The notes beneath the pieces are model-generated. The model was not told where the DNA came from. It searched no databases and worked only from the letters and a program-made list of their open reading frames with translations. From Phyllobacterium zundukense (GTDB lineage: Bacteria; Pseudomonadota; Alphaproteobacteria; Rhizobiales; Rhizobiaceae), in contig NZ_CP104973.1 in assembly GCF_025452195.1 (NCBI RefSeq), positions 1,736,001 to 1,800,000 on the forward strand: a stretch of 64,000 nucleotides of DNA, in the 5' to 3' direction. Below are positions 57,068-64,000 of this stretch, piece after piece; the stretch's first letter is position 1, and each line of letters starts with the position of its first letter. Both the position numbers and the translations under genes were made by a program.

Positions 57068-59638
57068 ATGACCGATCAACAACCCGACAAACGGGACGGG
57101 ATCAGGTTCGGGTTCGATATTTTCAAAAGTATCGATCGCCTCCGTTTGTCTACATGGTTGACCGTTGTCTTTGAACGCCTGTGGCCACTTGTACTGCCGC
57201 TGCTGCTTTCCGTTGCCGTTTTCCTCTGCCTGTCCTGGTTCGGTATTTTCCGGATAATTCCGGATGCGTTGCGACTGGCACTGCTCGGGCTATTTGTTCT
57301 CTCGCTGCCCCTCTGCCTCTATCTCCTGCTCCGATTCCGTCTGCCCAATCACGCGGAAATCAGCCAGCGGCTGGAAAGTGTCAACACGCTCGATCACCAG
57401 CCGATCACCATCCAGTCGGAAGAACTCGTCAACAAATCCATCGATCCGTTTGCTCAGGCGCTGTGGGACGAACATCGCAAGCGCATGGCCGAGCGCATCC
57501 AGAATTTGAAGAGCGGCCTGCCGCAGACGCGTATCCCGGAACGCGATCCCTGGGCGTTGCGCGGGGTTGTCGGCTTGCTTCTCGTCGTCGCCTTTGCCTT
57601 TTCCGGTGGGCCGCTCGGCGGCCGCGTCAACGATGCGTTCCGCAGTCATAGCAAGAGCGAAGCCATACCGCCCCGCATTGATGCCTGGGTAACGCCTCCG
57701 CGCTATACCGGACGCGCACCGCTCTTCCTGACAACGGCAGCCAATACGGAAGAAAAACAGTTCACCATTCCGCAGGACAGCACGCTTGTCGTTCGCATCA
57801 TCGGCGGCAGCGGATCGGAAAAAGTTACCCAGACGTCGCTGGATGGGGAGGCAACAGATATTGCGGCGAAAGATCAAGGCAAGCCGGAAGACAATCCAAC
57901 GGCGACCAAAGCCCGGCCGCGTAATTTCGAACTGCCGATCGGTGCCAACAGCACGGTCAGCCTGTCGGATGATGGCAACCCGCTTGCCGAGTGGGCGTTT
58001 TCAGTAACACCGGACCAACCACCTTCCGTCCGTTTCACCAAGGATCCTTCCAGCGCCGCCAACGGTACGATGGAGGTTTTCTACGAAATCAAGGATGATT
58101 ACGGCGCTTCGAGCGCAGTGGCGCAAATCGAGCAGGCATTGCCTGCCGACAAGGATGCGCGGCCGCTCTTCAAGGCGCCCGACCTGCCTCTGGCGCTGCC
58201 GCGGCGCGGCGATCAGCCCAAGGAAACCACGACCACCAAGGATCTCACCGAGCATCCATGGGCCGGGTCTGAAATTCGCATGACCCTGGTCGCGACAGAC
58301 GATGCCAAACAGGAAGCCAGAAGCGAGACCAAGACGTTCGTCATGCCCGAACGGCCCTTCGCGAATCCGCTGGCCAGGGCAGTCGTGGAACAGCGTCGCA
58401 TGCTGGCGCTCAACGCCAACGCCAAGCCGCAAGTGCTCGATATGCTGGATGCAATCACCATCTGGCCGGAAGAGACGATCAAGAACGCGTCTCATTACCT
58501 CGCGTTGCGCAGCGTGCGCTCGCGGCTCAATCTTGCGCGCAGCGACGACCAGTTGCGCGATGTCGTCGCCTATATGTGGCAAGTCGCGCGTGGTATCGAG
58601 GACGGCGCTCTTTCGGACGCCGAGCGGCGCCTGCGTCAGGCACAGGAAGCCTTGAAGCAGGCAATCGAACAGGGTGCCAGCCAGGAAGAAATTGAAAAGC
58701 GCATGAAAGAATTGCGCAGCGCCATGAATGAGTATCTGCGCGAATTTGCCCAGAAAGCCCAGAAGAACCCGAATATGGCGCAAATGCCAAATCCTAACGC
58801 GATGGAACTGCGGCAGGAGGACATAGACCGCATGCTCGACCGCATCGAGGACTTGGCCAAGCAGGGGGCGAAGGATCAGGCGCAGCAGCTGCTTTCCGAG
58901 CTCGAAAACATGATGAACAACCTGCAGATGGGCCAGCAGCAGCAAAACCAGCAGGGCCAGCAAGGTCAGATGCGACAGCAGATGGACAAGCTGGGCGAAT
59001 TGATGCGGCGCCAGCAGGAGATGATGAACCAGACCAACCGGCTTGAGCAACAGCGTCAGAATGGCATGCAACAGGACCAGGGCCAGAGCCAGCAGGGTCA
59101 AAATGGCCAGGAAGGTCAGCAAGGCCAGATGTCCGAAGAGGATATCGCCAAGGCCTTGCGCGGCCTTCAGGAAGGCCAAGGCAAGCTGCAGTCGGATCTG
59201 GAGCAGATGATGAAGGATCTGAAGGGGCTCGGCGTCAACCCCGGTGAAGGTTTCGGCGACGCCAACAAGTCCATGGGCCAGGCGGGGAAGGCACTGGGCG
59301 AAGCCGATGGTGGCCAGGCGGTTGACCGGCAGAGCAATGCACTCGACGCTCTGCGCCGCGGCGGGCAGGACATGATGAAACAGATGCAGCAGGCCATGGG
59401 TCAGGAAGGCCAGACTGGCGGACCCAATGGACAGCAGCAGCAAAATGGCAGGCTCGATCCCTTGGGACGCCAACGCGCCACGGGAGGTTTCCCCGACGAG
59501 TCCAAGAATATCGTGCCCAAAGACCTGGATATCCAGCGGGCGCGCGAAATCCTGGAGGAAATCCGCAAGCGCCTCGGCAATGCACTGAGCCCTCAGTTGG
59601 AAAAAGACTATCTGGAGAGATTGCTGAAATTCGATTGA
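57068..59638 (+). CDS. TIGR02302 family protein (DUF4175-like)
   Basis: 856 residues from ATG 57068 with GGAG upstream; GTG 57062 is an alternative. N-terminal hydrophobic segments (LWPLVLPLLLSVAVFLCLSW; LALLGLFVLSLPLCLYLLL; VVGLLLVVAFAF) anchor it in the membrane. The C-terminal third is extraordinarily Gln/Met/Asn-rich (about 600-800) and likely coiled coil. Conserved after lysA in Rhizobiales; function unknown, possibly envelope. Confidence 0.9.
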   Translation: MTDQQPDKRDGIRFGFDIFKSIDRLRLSTWLTVVFERLWPLVLPLLLSVAVFLCLSWFGIFRIIPDALRLALLGLFVLSLPLCLYLLLRFRLPNHAEISQRLESVNTLDHQPITIQSEELVNKSIDPFAQALWDEHRKRMAERIQNLKSGLPQTRIPERDPWALRGVVGLLLVVAFAFSGGPLGGRVNDAFRSHSKSEAIPPRIDAWVTPPRYTGRAPLFLTTAANTEEKQFTIPQDSTLVVRIIGGSGSEKVTQTSLDGEATDIAAKDQGKPEDNPTATKARPRNFELPIGANSTVSLSDDGNPLAEWAFSVTPDQPPSVRFTKDPSSAANGTMEVFYEIKDDYGASSAVAQIEQALPADKDARPLFKAPDLPLALPRRGDQPKETTTTKDLTEHPWAGSEIRMTLVATDDAKQEARSETKTFVMPERPFANPLARAVVEQRRMLALNANAKPQVLDMLDAITIWPEETIKNASHYLALRSVRSRLNLARSDDQLRDVVAYMWQVARGIEDGALSDAERRLRQAQEALKQAIEQGASQEEIEKRMKELRSAMNEYLREFAQKAQKNPNMAQMPNPNAMELRQEDIDRMLDRIEDLAKQGAKDQAQQLLSELENMMNNLQMGQQQQNQQGQQGQMRQQMDKLGELMRRQQEMMNQTNRLEQQRQNGMQQDQGQSQQGQNGQEGQQGQMSEEDIAKALRGLQEGQGKLQSDLEQMMKDLKGLGVNPGEGFGDANKSMGQAGKALGEADGGQAVDRQSNALDALRRGGQDMMKQMQQAMGQEGQTGGPNGQQQQNGRLDPLGRQRATGGFPDESKNIVPKDLDIQRAREILEEIRKRLGNALSPQLEKDYLERLLKFD

Positions 59639-59840
59639 GCGGCGGATGCCGATTATCTCTCCCCTTGCGGGAGAGAAAGCGATTTCAGCATCTTAGCTCT
59701 TGTTTAGTGCTAGAAATCGCAAGTGAGAGGATTTGCAATCTTCACACTACCCCCTCTCTTGGATTTTCTAAGAATTTAGCGAAGAGGCTAAATCCAAGAA
59801 AATCCGTTCTCCCCCACATGGGGGGAGATAAGCGGCGAGT
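59639..59840. repeat. Intergenic palindromic repeats between TIGR02302 and hpt
   Basis: TCTCTCCC-cttgc-GGGAGAGA (59656-59676), GGATTTTC/GAAAATCC (59761-59768, 59798-59805) enclosing TTTAGC-gaagag-GCTAAA (59775-59792). Likely dispersed intergenic elements; no T-rich tail for a classical terminator. Confidence 0.65.
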
Positions 59841-60377
59841 CTAATCCGCGACAACACCCACATAGGGCAGTTGCCGGAATGAATGGCCAACGTCCATGCC
59901 ATATCCCACGACGAAATAATCCGGGCATTCGAAACCTTTGAAATCGGCTTCGATGTCGGTCTTGCGCTTGACGCTCTTGTCGAGCAGCACCGCGATTGAA
60001 ACGCTGCGTGCACCACGTTCCAGCATGAGTTCACGGGTGAACTTCAGCGTTTTCCCGGATTCGAGAATATCGTCGATCAAAAGAACGTCGCGGCCATGCA
60101 CATCGCTGTCGATATCGCGGAGCAAGCGCACCTCGGTGCTTTCCGTGCCCTTGCCATAGCTCGATACCGTTATGAACTCCACGTCCGGTTCCGCTCCCGC
60201 ATCGTGCATGGCGCGGATGAGGTCGGCGGCGAAGATGAAAGATCCCTTAAGGATCGAGATCACGAGCAAGTTTTCGAAATTGCGGGCAACGATGGCCTTG
60301 GCAAGTTCGAGGTTCCGCTCCGCGATTGTCTCGGCGCTGAAAAGCACCTCGATAGTTTTTCCGCCGACATTTGGCAT
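59841..60377 (-). CDS. hpt: Hypoxanthine phosphoribosyltransferase
   Basis: Salvages hypoxanthine and guanine to IMP/GMP using PRPP. 178 residues. PRPP-binding motif DVLLIDDILESGKTLK, plus ISILKGSFIFAADLIRAM and the C-terminal GYGMDVGHSFRQLPYVGV. Monocistronic on the minus strand. Confidence 0.95.
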   Translation of the reverse strand: MPNVGGKTIEVLFSAETIAERNLELAKAIVARNFENLLVISILKGSFIFAADLIRAMHDAGAEPDVEFITVSSYGKGTESTEVRLLRDIDSDVHGRDVLLIDDILESGKTLKFTRELMLERGARSVSIAVLLDKSVKRKTDIEADFKGFECPDYFVVGYGMDVGHSFRQLPYVGVVAD

Positions 60378-60435
60378 GCAATTTTTTTCCGGTTAACGAT
60401 ATGTAACTGCTATAGCCCGATCGCTGCCCGGAAAT

Positions 60436-60783
60436 CTAGCGCGCGTGTTCGCTCTTGTGTCCGACCGAGCCAGTGGTCAGCATCGGATCGTCCGCAGGTG
60501 ACCCTCCGGACAATAATGTGTGGCCGCCTGTTATCCAGAAGACCGAGACGGCAACCAAAGCGACCACGAGCCAATAGCCGAAGCCCGGCCCCCTGCCTTC
60601 TGCGCTTTCGCGCGCATGCAGTATCGTCATCGCTTCATCGCTGGGCAACAGGCGTTGCCATGTATCAGCCCCGGCCTCCTTGGCGATGGGGACGCGCGCC
60701 AGTGTCTCGAAATCGACATCCTGCGCATCACCCTTGTCGATTGAAGGCATAGCATTCGAACTCGGATTATCTTTGGTTTCCAT
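60436..60783 (-). CDS. Hypothetical single-pass membrane protein
   Basis: 115 residues from ATG 60783; the open frame begins at 60816. N-terminal acidic soluble part, one membrane helix (GFGYWLVVALVAVSVFWITG), short tail. No family recognised. Divergent from ftsE, a position conserved in Rhizobiales. Function unknown. Confidence 0.65.
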   Translation of the reverse strand: METKDNPSSNAMPSIDKGDAQDVDFETLARVPIAKEAGADTWQRLLPSDEAMTILHARESAEGRGPGFGYWLVVALVAVSVFWITGGHTLLSGGSPADDPMLTTGSVGHKSEHAR

Positions 60784-60969
60784 TGTATCGATCTTTGCAA
60801 AATGCGGTTTTGGCATCGTCTGCCCTCATGCAGACAATTTTTTCCGAATCATGGGACAGCCTATCCCACAAAAATTAATGTTTTGGCTGATGTCCGGCTG
60901 CGTTTGATGGGTGGCCAAACCCGTCCGCACAAAATAGAACACGCATAGAATGAGATTGGAAAGTTACGC

Positions 60970-61629
60970 TTGATTCGCTTTGAGAATGTCGGTTTGCGAT
61001 ACGGAATGGGCCCGGAGGTTCTGCGTGATGTCAGCCTCCATATTTCACCGCGGTCGTTCCAGTTCCTGACCGGCCCGTCGGGTGCCGGAAAGACGTCACT
61101 GCTGCGCCTGTTGTTCATGACGCTGAAACCGACGCGCGGCCTGATCAACGTTTTTGGCAAGGATATCGCCACGATCTCATCGAAGGAAATGCCGCTGCTG
61201 CGGCGTCGCATCGGCGTGGTTTTCCAGGATTTCCGTCTGCTCGACCACATGACGACCTATCAGAATGTGGCGCTGCCGTTGCGTGTGCGCGGCAAGGAGG
61301 AGGCGACCTATCGCGCCGAAGTCGAAGAGCTTCTGGACTGGGTTGGCCTTGGCGAACGCATGCATGTACTGCCGCCCGTCCTTTCCGGCGGCGAGAAGCA
61401 GCGCGCCGCTATCGCGCGGGCCTTGATCGATCAGCCGGAAATCCTGCTCGCCGATGAGCCTACCGGCAATGTCGATCCGCCGCTGGCGAGACGCCTGCTC
61501 CGGCTTTTCGGCGAATTGAACCGTTCGGGCACGGCGGTCGTCATCGCGACGCATGATCTGACACTGATGGACCAGATCAATGCGCGGCGCATGATCCTCG
61601 ATCAGGGGAGGCTCGACATTTATGATTGA
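60970..61629 (+). CDS. ftsE: Cell division ATP-binding protein FtsE
   Basis: 219 residues from TTG 60970 (reading MIRFENVGLRYGMGPEVLRD). Walker A GPSGAGKTSLLRL, signature LSGGEKQRAAIARAL, Walker B ILLADEPTGN. Partner of FtsX, controlling septal peptidoglycan hydrolysis. The stop overlaps ftsX by 8 bp. Confidence 0.95.
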   Translation: MIRFENVGLRYGMGPEVLRDVSLHISPRSFQFLTGPSGAGKTSLLRLLFMTLKPTRGLINVFGKDIATISSKEMPLLRRRIGVVFQDFRLLDHMTTYQNVALPLRVRGKEEATYRAEVEELLDWVGLGERMHVLPPVLSGGEKQRAAIARALIDQPEILLADEPTGNVDPPLARRLLRLFGELNRSGTAVVIATHDLTLMDQINARRMILDQGRLDIYD

Positions 61630-62620
61630 CGCCGCTCGTATAAAATACCTGGCGCTCGACCTGTTTGGCCGCGCCATGGAGCGGTTTCAGGCCAAGAGCG
61701 GACAGGCGCCGATTGTGCCCGCCGGCAATGTCGTTGGCCACGCCCTGATGATCGTCATCGCCATCATGACATTCCTCGCCTGCCTGACCATCGGCGCAGT
61801 CAGTCTCGTCCAGTCGACGGCGGCGACGTGGCAGAGCCAGATTTCGACCGAGGCCACCATCCAGATACGTCCGGTCGAGGGCCAGGATATGGAGACGCTG
61901 CTCAACCAGGCGAGCACCATTGCGCAGGGTTTTGCCGGCGTGAAATCGACCCGCATCATCGACCGTGCCGCGACCGAGCGTCTGCTGGAACCATGGCTTG
62001 GAAGCGGTCTCAATATCGACGAGCTGCCGGTGCCAAGGCTGGTGGTCGTCACGCTCGACGAAGCTTCGCCGCCGGATTTCGCCGCAATTCGCGCGGCGCT
62101 GGTCAAGGAGGTGCCGGGCGCCAGTTTCGACGATCACCGCAACTGGGTCGACCGGCTCGTTTCGATGGCGCGTTCGACGGTTCTGATTGGCATGGCGGTG
62201 CTTGCGCTGGTCGTCGCTGCGACCGTGCTGACGGTTATTTTCGCGACGCGGGGCGCAATGGCCGGCAACGGACATATCATCGAGGTTCTGCATTTCATCG
62301 GTGCCGACCAGAATTTCGTTGCGCGCCAGTTCGAGCGGCATTTCTTCTGGACGGCGCTCAAGGGTGCCGCTTGCGGCGGGGCGCTTGCCATTGTCATTTT
62401 TCTCTGTATCGGCTGGTGGTCGTCGCACAATCTGGCGACGCCCGAGGCAGACCAGGCGACGGCGCTCTTCGGCAATTTTTCCATCGGATCGGGCGGCTAT
62501 ACGGGTGTTGTTCTGATCATATTGGCGGTCAGCATCCTGACCATGATTACAACAAGAATGACGGTCATAGCGCATTTAAGACGGGTTGACGGGCGCAGCG
62601 GCGAAAGTCACGAAACCTGA
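61622..62620 (+). CDS. ftsX: Cell division protein FtsX
   Basis: 332 residues. Four membrane helices: one N-terminal (ALMIVIAIMTFLACLTIGAV), then a periplasmic loop with a conserved region LNQASTIAQGFAGVKSTRII, then three C-terminal (VLIGMAVLALVVAATVLTVI; CGGALAIVIFLCIGWW; VVLIILAVSILTMITTRM). Forms the FtsEX complex. Confidence 0.93.
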   Translation: MIDAARIKYLALDLFGRAMERFQAKSGQAPIVPAGNVVGHALMIVIAIMTFLACLTIGAVSLVQSTAATWQSQISTEATIQIRPVEGQDMETLLNQASTIAQGFAGVKSTRIIDRAATERLLEPWLGSGLNIDELPVPRLVVVTLDEASPPDFAAIRAALVKEVPGASFDDHRNWVDRLVSMARSTVLIGMAVLALVVAATVLTVIFATRGAMAGNGHIIEVLHFIGADQNFVARQFERHFFWTALKGAACGGALAIVIFLCIGWWSSHNLATPEADQATALFGNFSIGSGGYTGVVLIILAVSILTMITTRMTVIAHLRRVDGRSGESHET

Positions 62621-62724
62621 TGCCATTTTATTCATTTTAATATCCGGATTGTACAAAAGCTGAGCCCCGGCAATCTTATTAAACAGAACAAGAACAAACC
62701 TCGAACAAGGCATTTTGAATCACC

Positions 62725-63423
62725 ATGGGCGGCGCAAACGACAGCAACCAGCAAGATCAGATCGCTACTACTCGCGGCGGCCGGCTGCTCGCGTTCATCC
62801 GCAGGCGCATCGTGCTGCCGCTGTTCATCGTCTGCGTTCTCGGTCTCGTCCTGTTCATTGGCGGGTTCATTCTCTTTGCCGATCGCGTCACGACCTTGGA
62901 GGCGCCGGATCTCAGCCGGCCTGCCGATGGGATAATCGTTCTGACAGGCGGTTATTCCCGGATCGAAGGGGCGCTCGATCTCCTCAAGAACAAGCGCGGC
63001 GAGCGCCTGTTCATCAGCGGCGTGCATCCCACCACCAATCGCAGCGAATTGCAGCGCGTGACCGGCGGCGACGCAAGCCTGTTCGAATGCTGTGTCGATA
63101 TCGACCGTTCGGCGCTGGACACGGTCGGCAACGCGGCCGAGAGCGTCAAATGGGCTCACTCGAACCGGTACAACCGGGTAATCGTGGTCACCAACAACTA
63201 CCATATCCCCCGCACGATGGTGGAACTCCGGCGCGTATCCCAGGATATCGAATTCATTCCCTATCCGATTATCAACACGAACCTGCGTGACGGCGACTGG
63301 ATTTCCCGCGGTCTGGTGGTGCGGGTGCTTCTGGTCGAATATATTAAATACCTCGGTTCCGAAATTCGTTCGCATCTCCCCGATAGCCTGTTCGGGCTCA
63401 AGCTTGGCGCGAAGACTTTTTGA
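62725..63423 (+). CDS. YdcF-family protein (DUF218)
   Basis: 232 residues. One membrane helix (IVLPLFIVCVLGLVLFIGGF) then the DUF218 domain: DGIIVLTGGYSRIEGALDLL, RLFISGVHPTTNRSELQ, VVTNNYHIPRTMVELRRV. Located between ftsX and plsC as in related genomes; possibly envelope-related. Enzymatic activity unproven. Confidence 0.9.
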   Translation: MGGANDSNQQDQIATTRGGRLLAFIRRRIVLPLFIVCVLGLVLFIGGFILFADRVTTLEAPDLSRPADGIIVLTGGYSRIEGALDLLKNKRGERLFISGVHPTTNRSELQRVTGGDASLFECCVDIDRSALDTVGNAAESVKWAHSNRYNRVIVVTNNYHIPRTMVELRRVSQDIEFIPYPIINTNLRDGDWISRGLVVRVLLVEYIKYLGSEIRSHLPDSLFGLKLGAKTF

Positions 63424-63485
63424 GAGTTCACGGCATCGCGGCATTAGTATACGAAGGCGCAAAGGCCAACCGTCCCGAGACTCAG

Positions 63486-64000
63486 ATGACGATCATTCGA
63501 TCAATCACCTTCAACACATTCTTCTATCTGAATTTGATCATCCGGATGATCATCTTCACACCCTATTATTTCTTGAGCCCGCGCAAGCAGGCGTGGAGCG
63601 TTCCGAAAAACTGGGCGAAATCGAACCTGTGGCTGCAAAAGGTGATCGTTGGCGCAGACGTCCACATCGATGGGCTGGAGAATATTCCGGACGGTCCCTA
63701 CATCTGTGCGCCGAAGCACCAGTCCTTCTGGGACACCTATGCCTTCCTGCCGCACATCGCCGATCCGGTCTATATTCTCAAGCGGGAGCTGACCTGGATT
63801 CCGCTGTTTGGCTGGTACATCCAGAAAATGAAAATGGTGCCGATCGATCGCGGCAAGCGTTCGGCAGCCATGAAAGTGGCGGTCAGGGGAGCGCGCGAAG
63901 CTGTCGCAGGAGGGCGGCAGCTGATGATTTACCCCGAGGGCACACGGACGTCGCCGGGTGCGCCGCCGCATTACAAATACGGCGTCGCGCATATCTATGG
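63486..64000 (+). CDS. plsC: 1-acyl-sn-glycerol-3-phosphate acyltransferase, partial
   Basis: Adds the second acyl chain in phosphatidic-acid synthesis. ATG 63486 to the window end, about 171 residues visible; the C-terminus is cut off. Membrane helix near residues 10-30 (FFYLNLIIRMIIFTPYYFLS), catalytic HxxxxD in PKHQSFWDTY and the acceptor-binding YPEGTRTSPG. Confidence 0.92.
   Translation, partial: MTIIRSITFNTFFYLNLIIRMIIFTPYYFLSPRKQAWSVPKNWAKSNLWLQKVIVGADVHIDGLENIPDGPYICAPKHQSFWDTYAFLPHIADPVYILKRELTWIPLFGWYIQKMKMVPIDRGKRSAAMKVAVRGAREAVAGGRQLMIYPEGTRTSPGAPPHYKYGVAHIY

Noticed and set aside
1..64000. CRISPR arrays and rRNA genes
   Set aside because: No regularly spaced direct repeats of array type and no rRNA-like sequence were seen.

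Overview
The window reads as chromosomal DNA from an alphaproteobacterium of the order Hyphomicrobiales (Rhizobiales), probably close to Brucella/Ochrobactrum or Phyllobacterium. The evidence is gene content and order: aerobic cobalamin genes (cobG-H-I-J, cobL, cobS-cobT), aroK-aroB-CNNM, metX-metW beside hisC and a prephenate/arogenate dehydrogenase, argH-lptM-lysA followed by a TIGR02302 protein, ftsE-ftsX-YdcF-plsC, and intergenic repeats of the type common in this order. The genus is an inference.

Layout. 1-9.6 kb: an FMN-dependent 2-hydroxyacid oxidase (cut by the window edge), a D-2-hydroxyacid dehydrogenase, purU, then the translationally coupled run cobG-cobH-cobI-cobJ, with cobL divergent, and an MscS channel. 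cobJ is fused to CbiG-like domains. 9.9-18.6 kb: a compact integrative element of about 8.65 kb in the 3' half of a tRNA-Arg(CCT) gene, bounded by 52-bp direct repeats. It carries a tyrosine integrase, a SieB-like membrane protein, two neighbouring HNH-type genes (one degenerate), several unrecognised small genes, a palindrome-rich non-coding stretch, and two tandem secreted Rap1a/Tai-like proteins. No capsid, terminase or conjugation gene was recognised.

18.7-29.4 kb: M20 amidohydrolase, D,D-carboxypeptidase, a CobW-family GTPase, a TusA-like protein, an L,D-transpeptidase lipoprotein, HU, a LysR regulator divergent from a VOC dioxygenase, a VOC-hydrolase fusion, a DUF1127 protein, a small iron-permease-family protein and tRNA-Arg(ACG). 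29.4-46.3 kb: accA, xerD with a 53-aa membrane protein upstream, aroK-aroB-CNNM, a PIN/AbrB toxin-antitoxin pair, BolA, a J-domain protein, cobS-cobT, a queuosine-precursor transporter with a possible preQ1 riboswitch over its start codon, rpmB, DUF3108, an EamA transporter, gloB-cupin and a methyltransferase. 46.4-64 kb: metX-metW, hisC-tyrC, ParDE, DUF2125, a ChaC-like protein, TlpA, argH-lptM-lysA, TIGR02302, hpt, ftsE-ftsX, YdcF and the start of plsC.

Most of the window is ordinary core genome. The element at 9.9-18.6 kb is the main accessory feature. Its recognisable cargo (SieB-like exclusion protein, Rap1a-like immunity proteins, HNH nucleases) suggests competition with phages or rival bacteria, but most of its genes have no recognisable function. 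All calls rest on reading sequence and translations; no database search was run.
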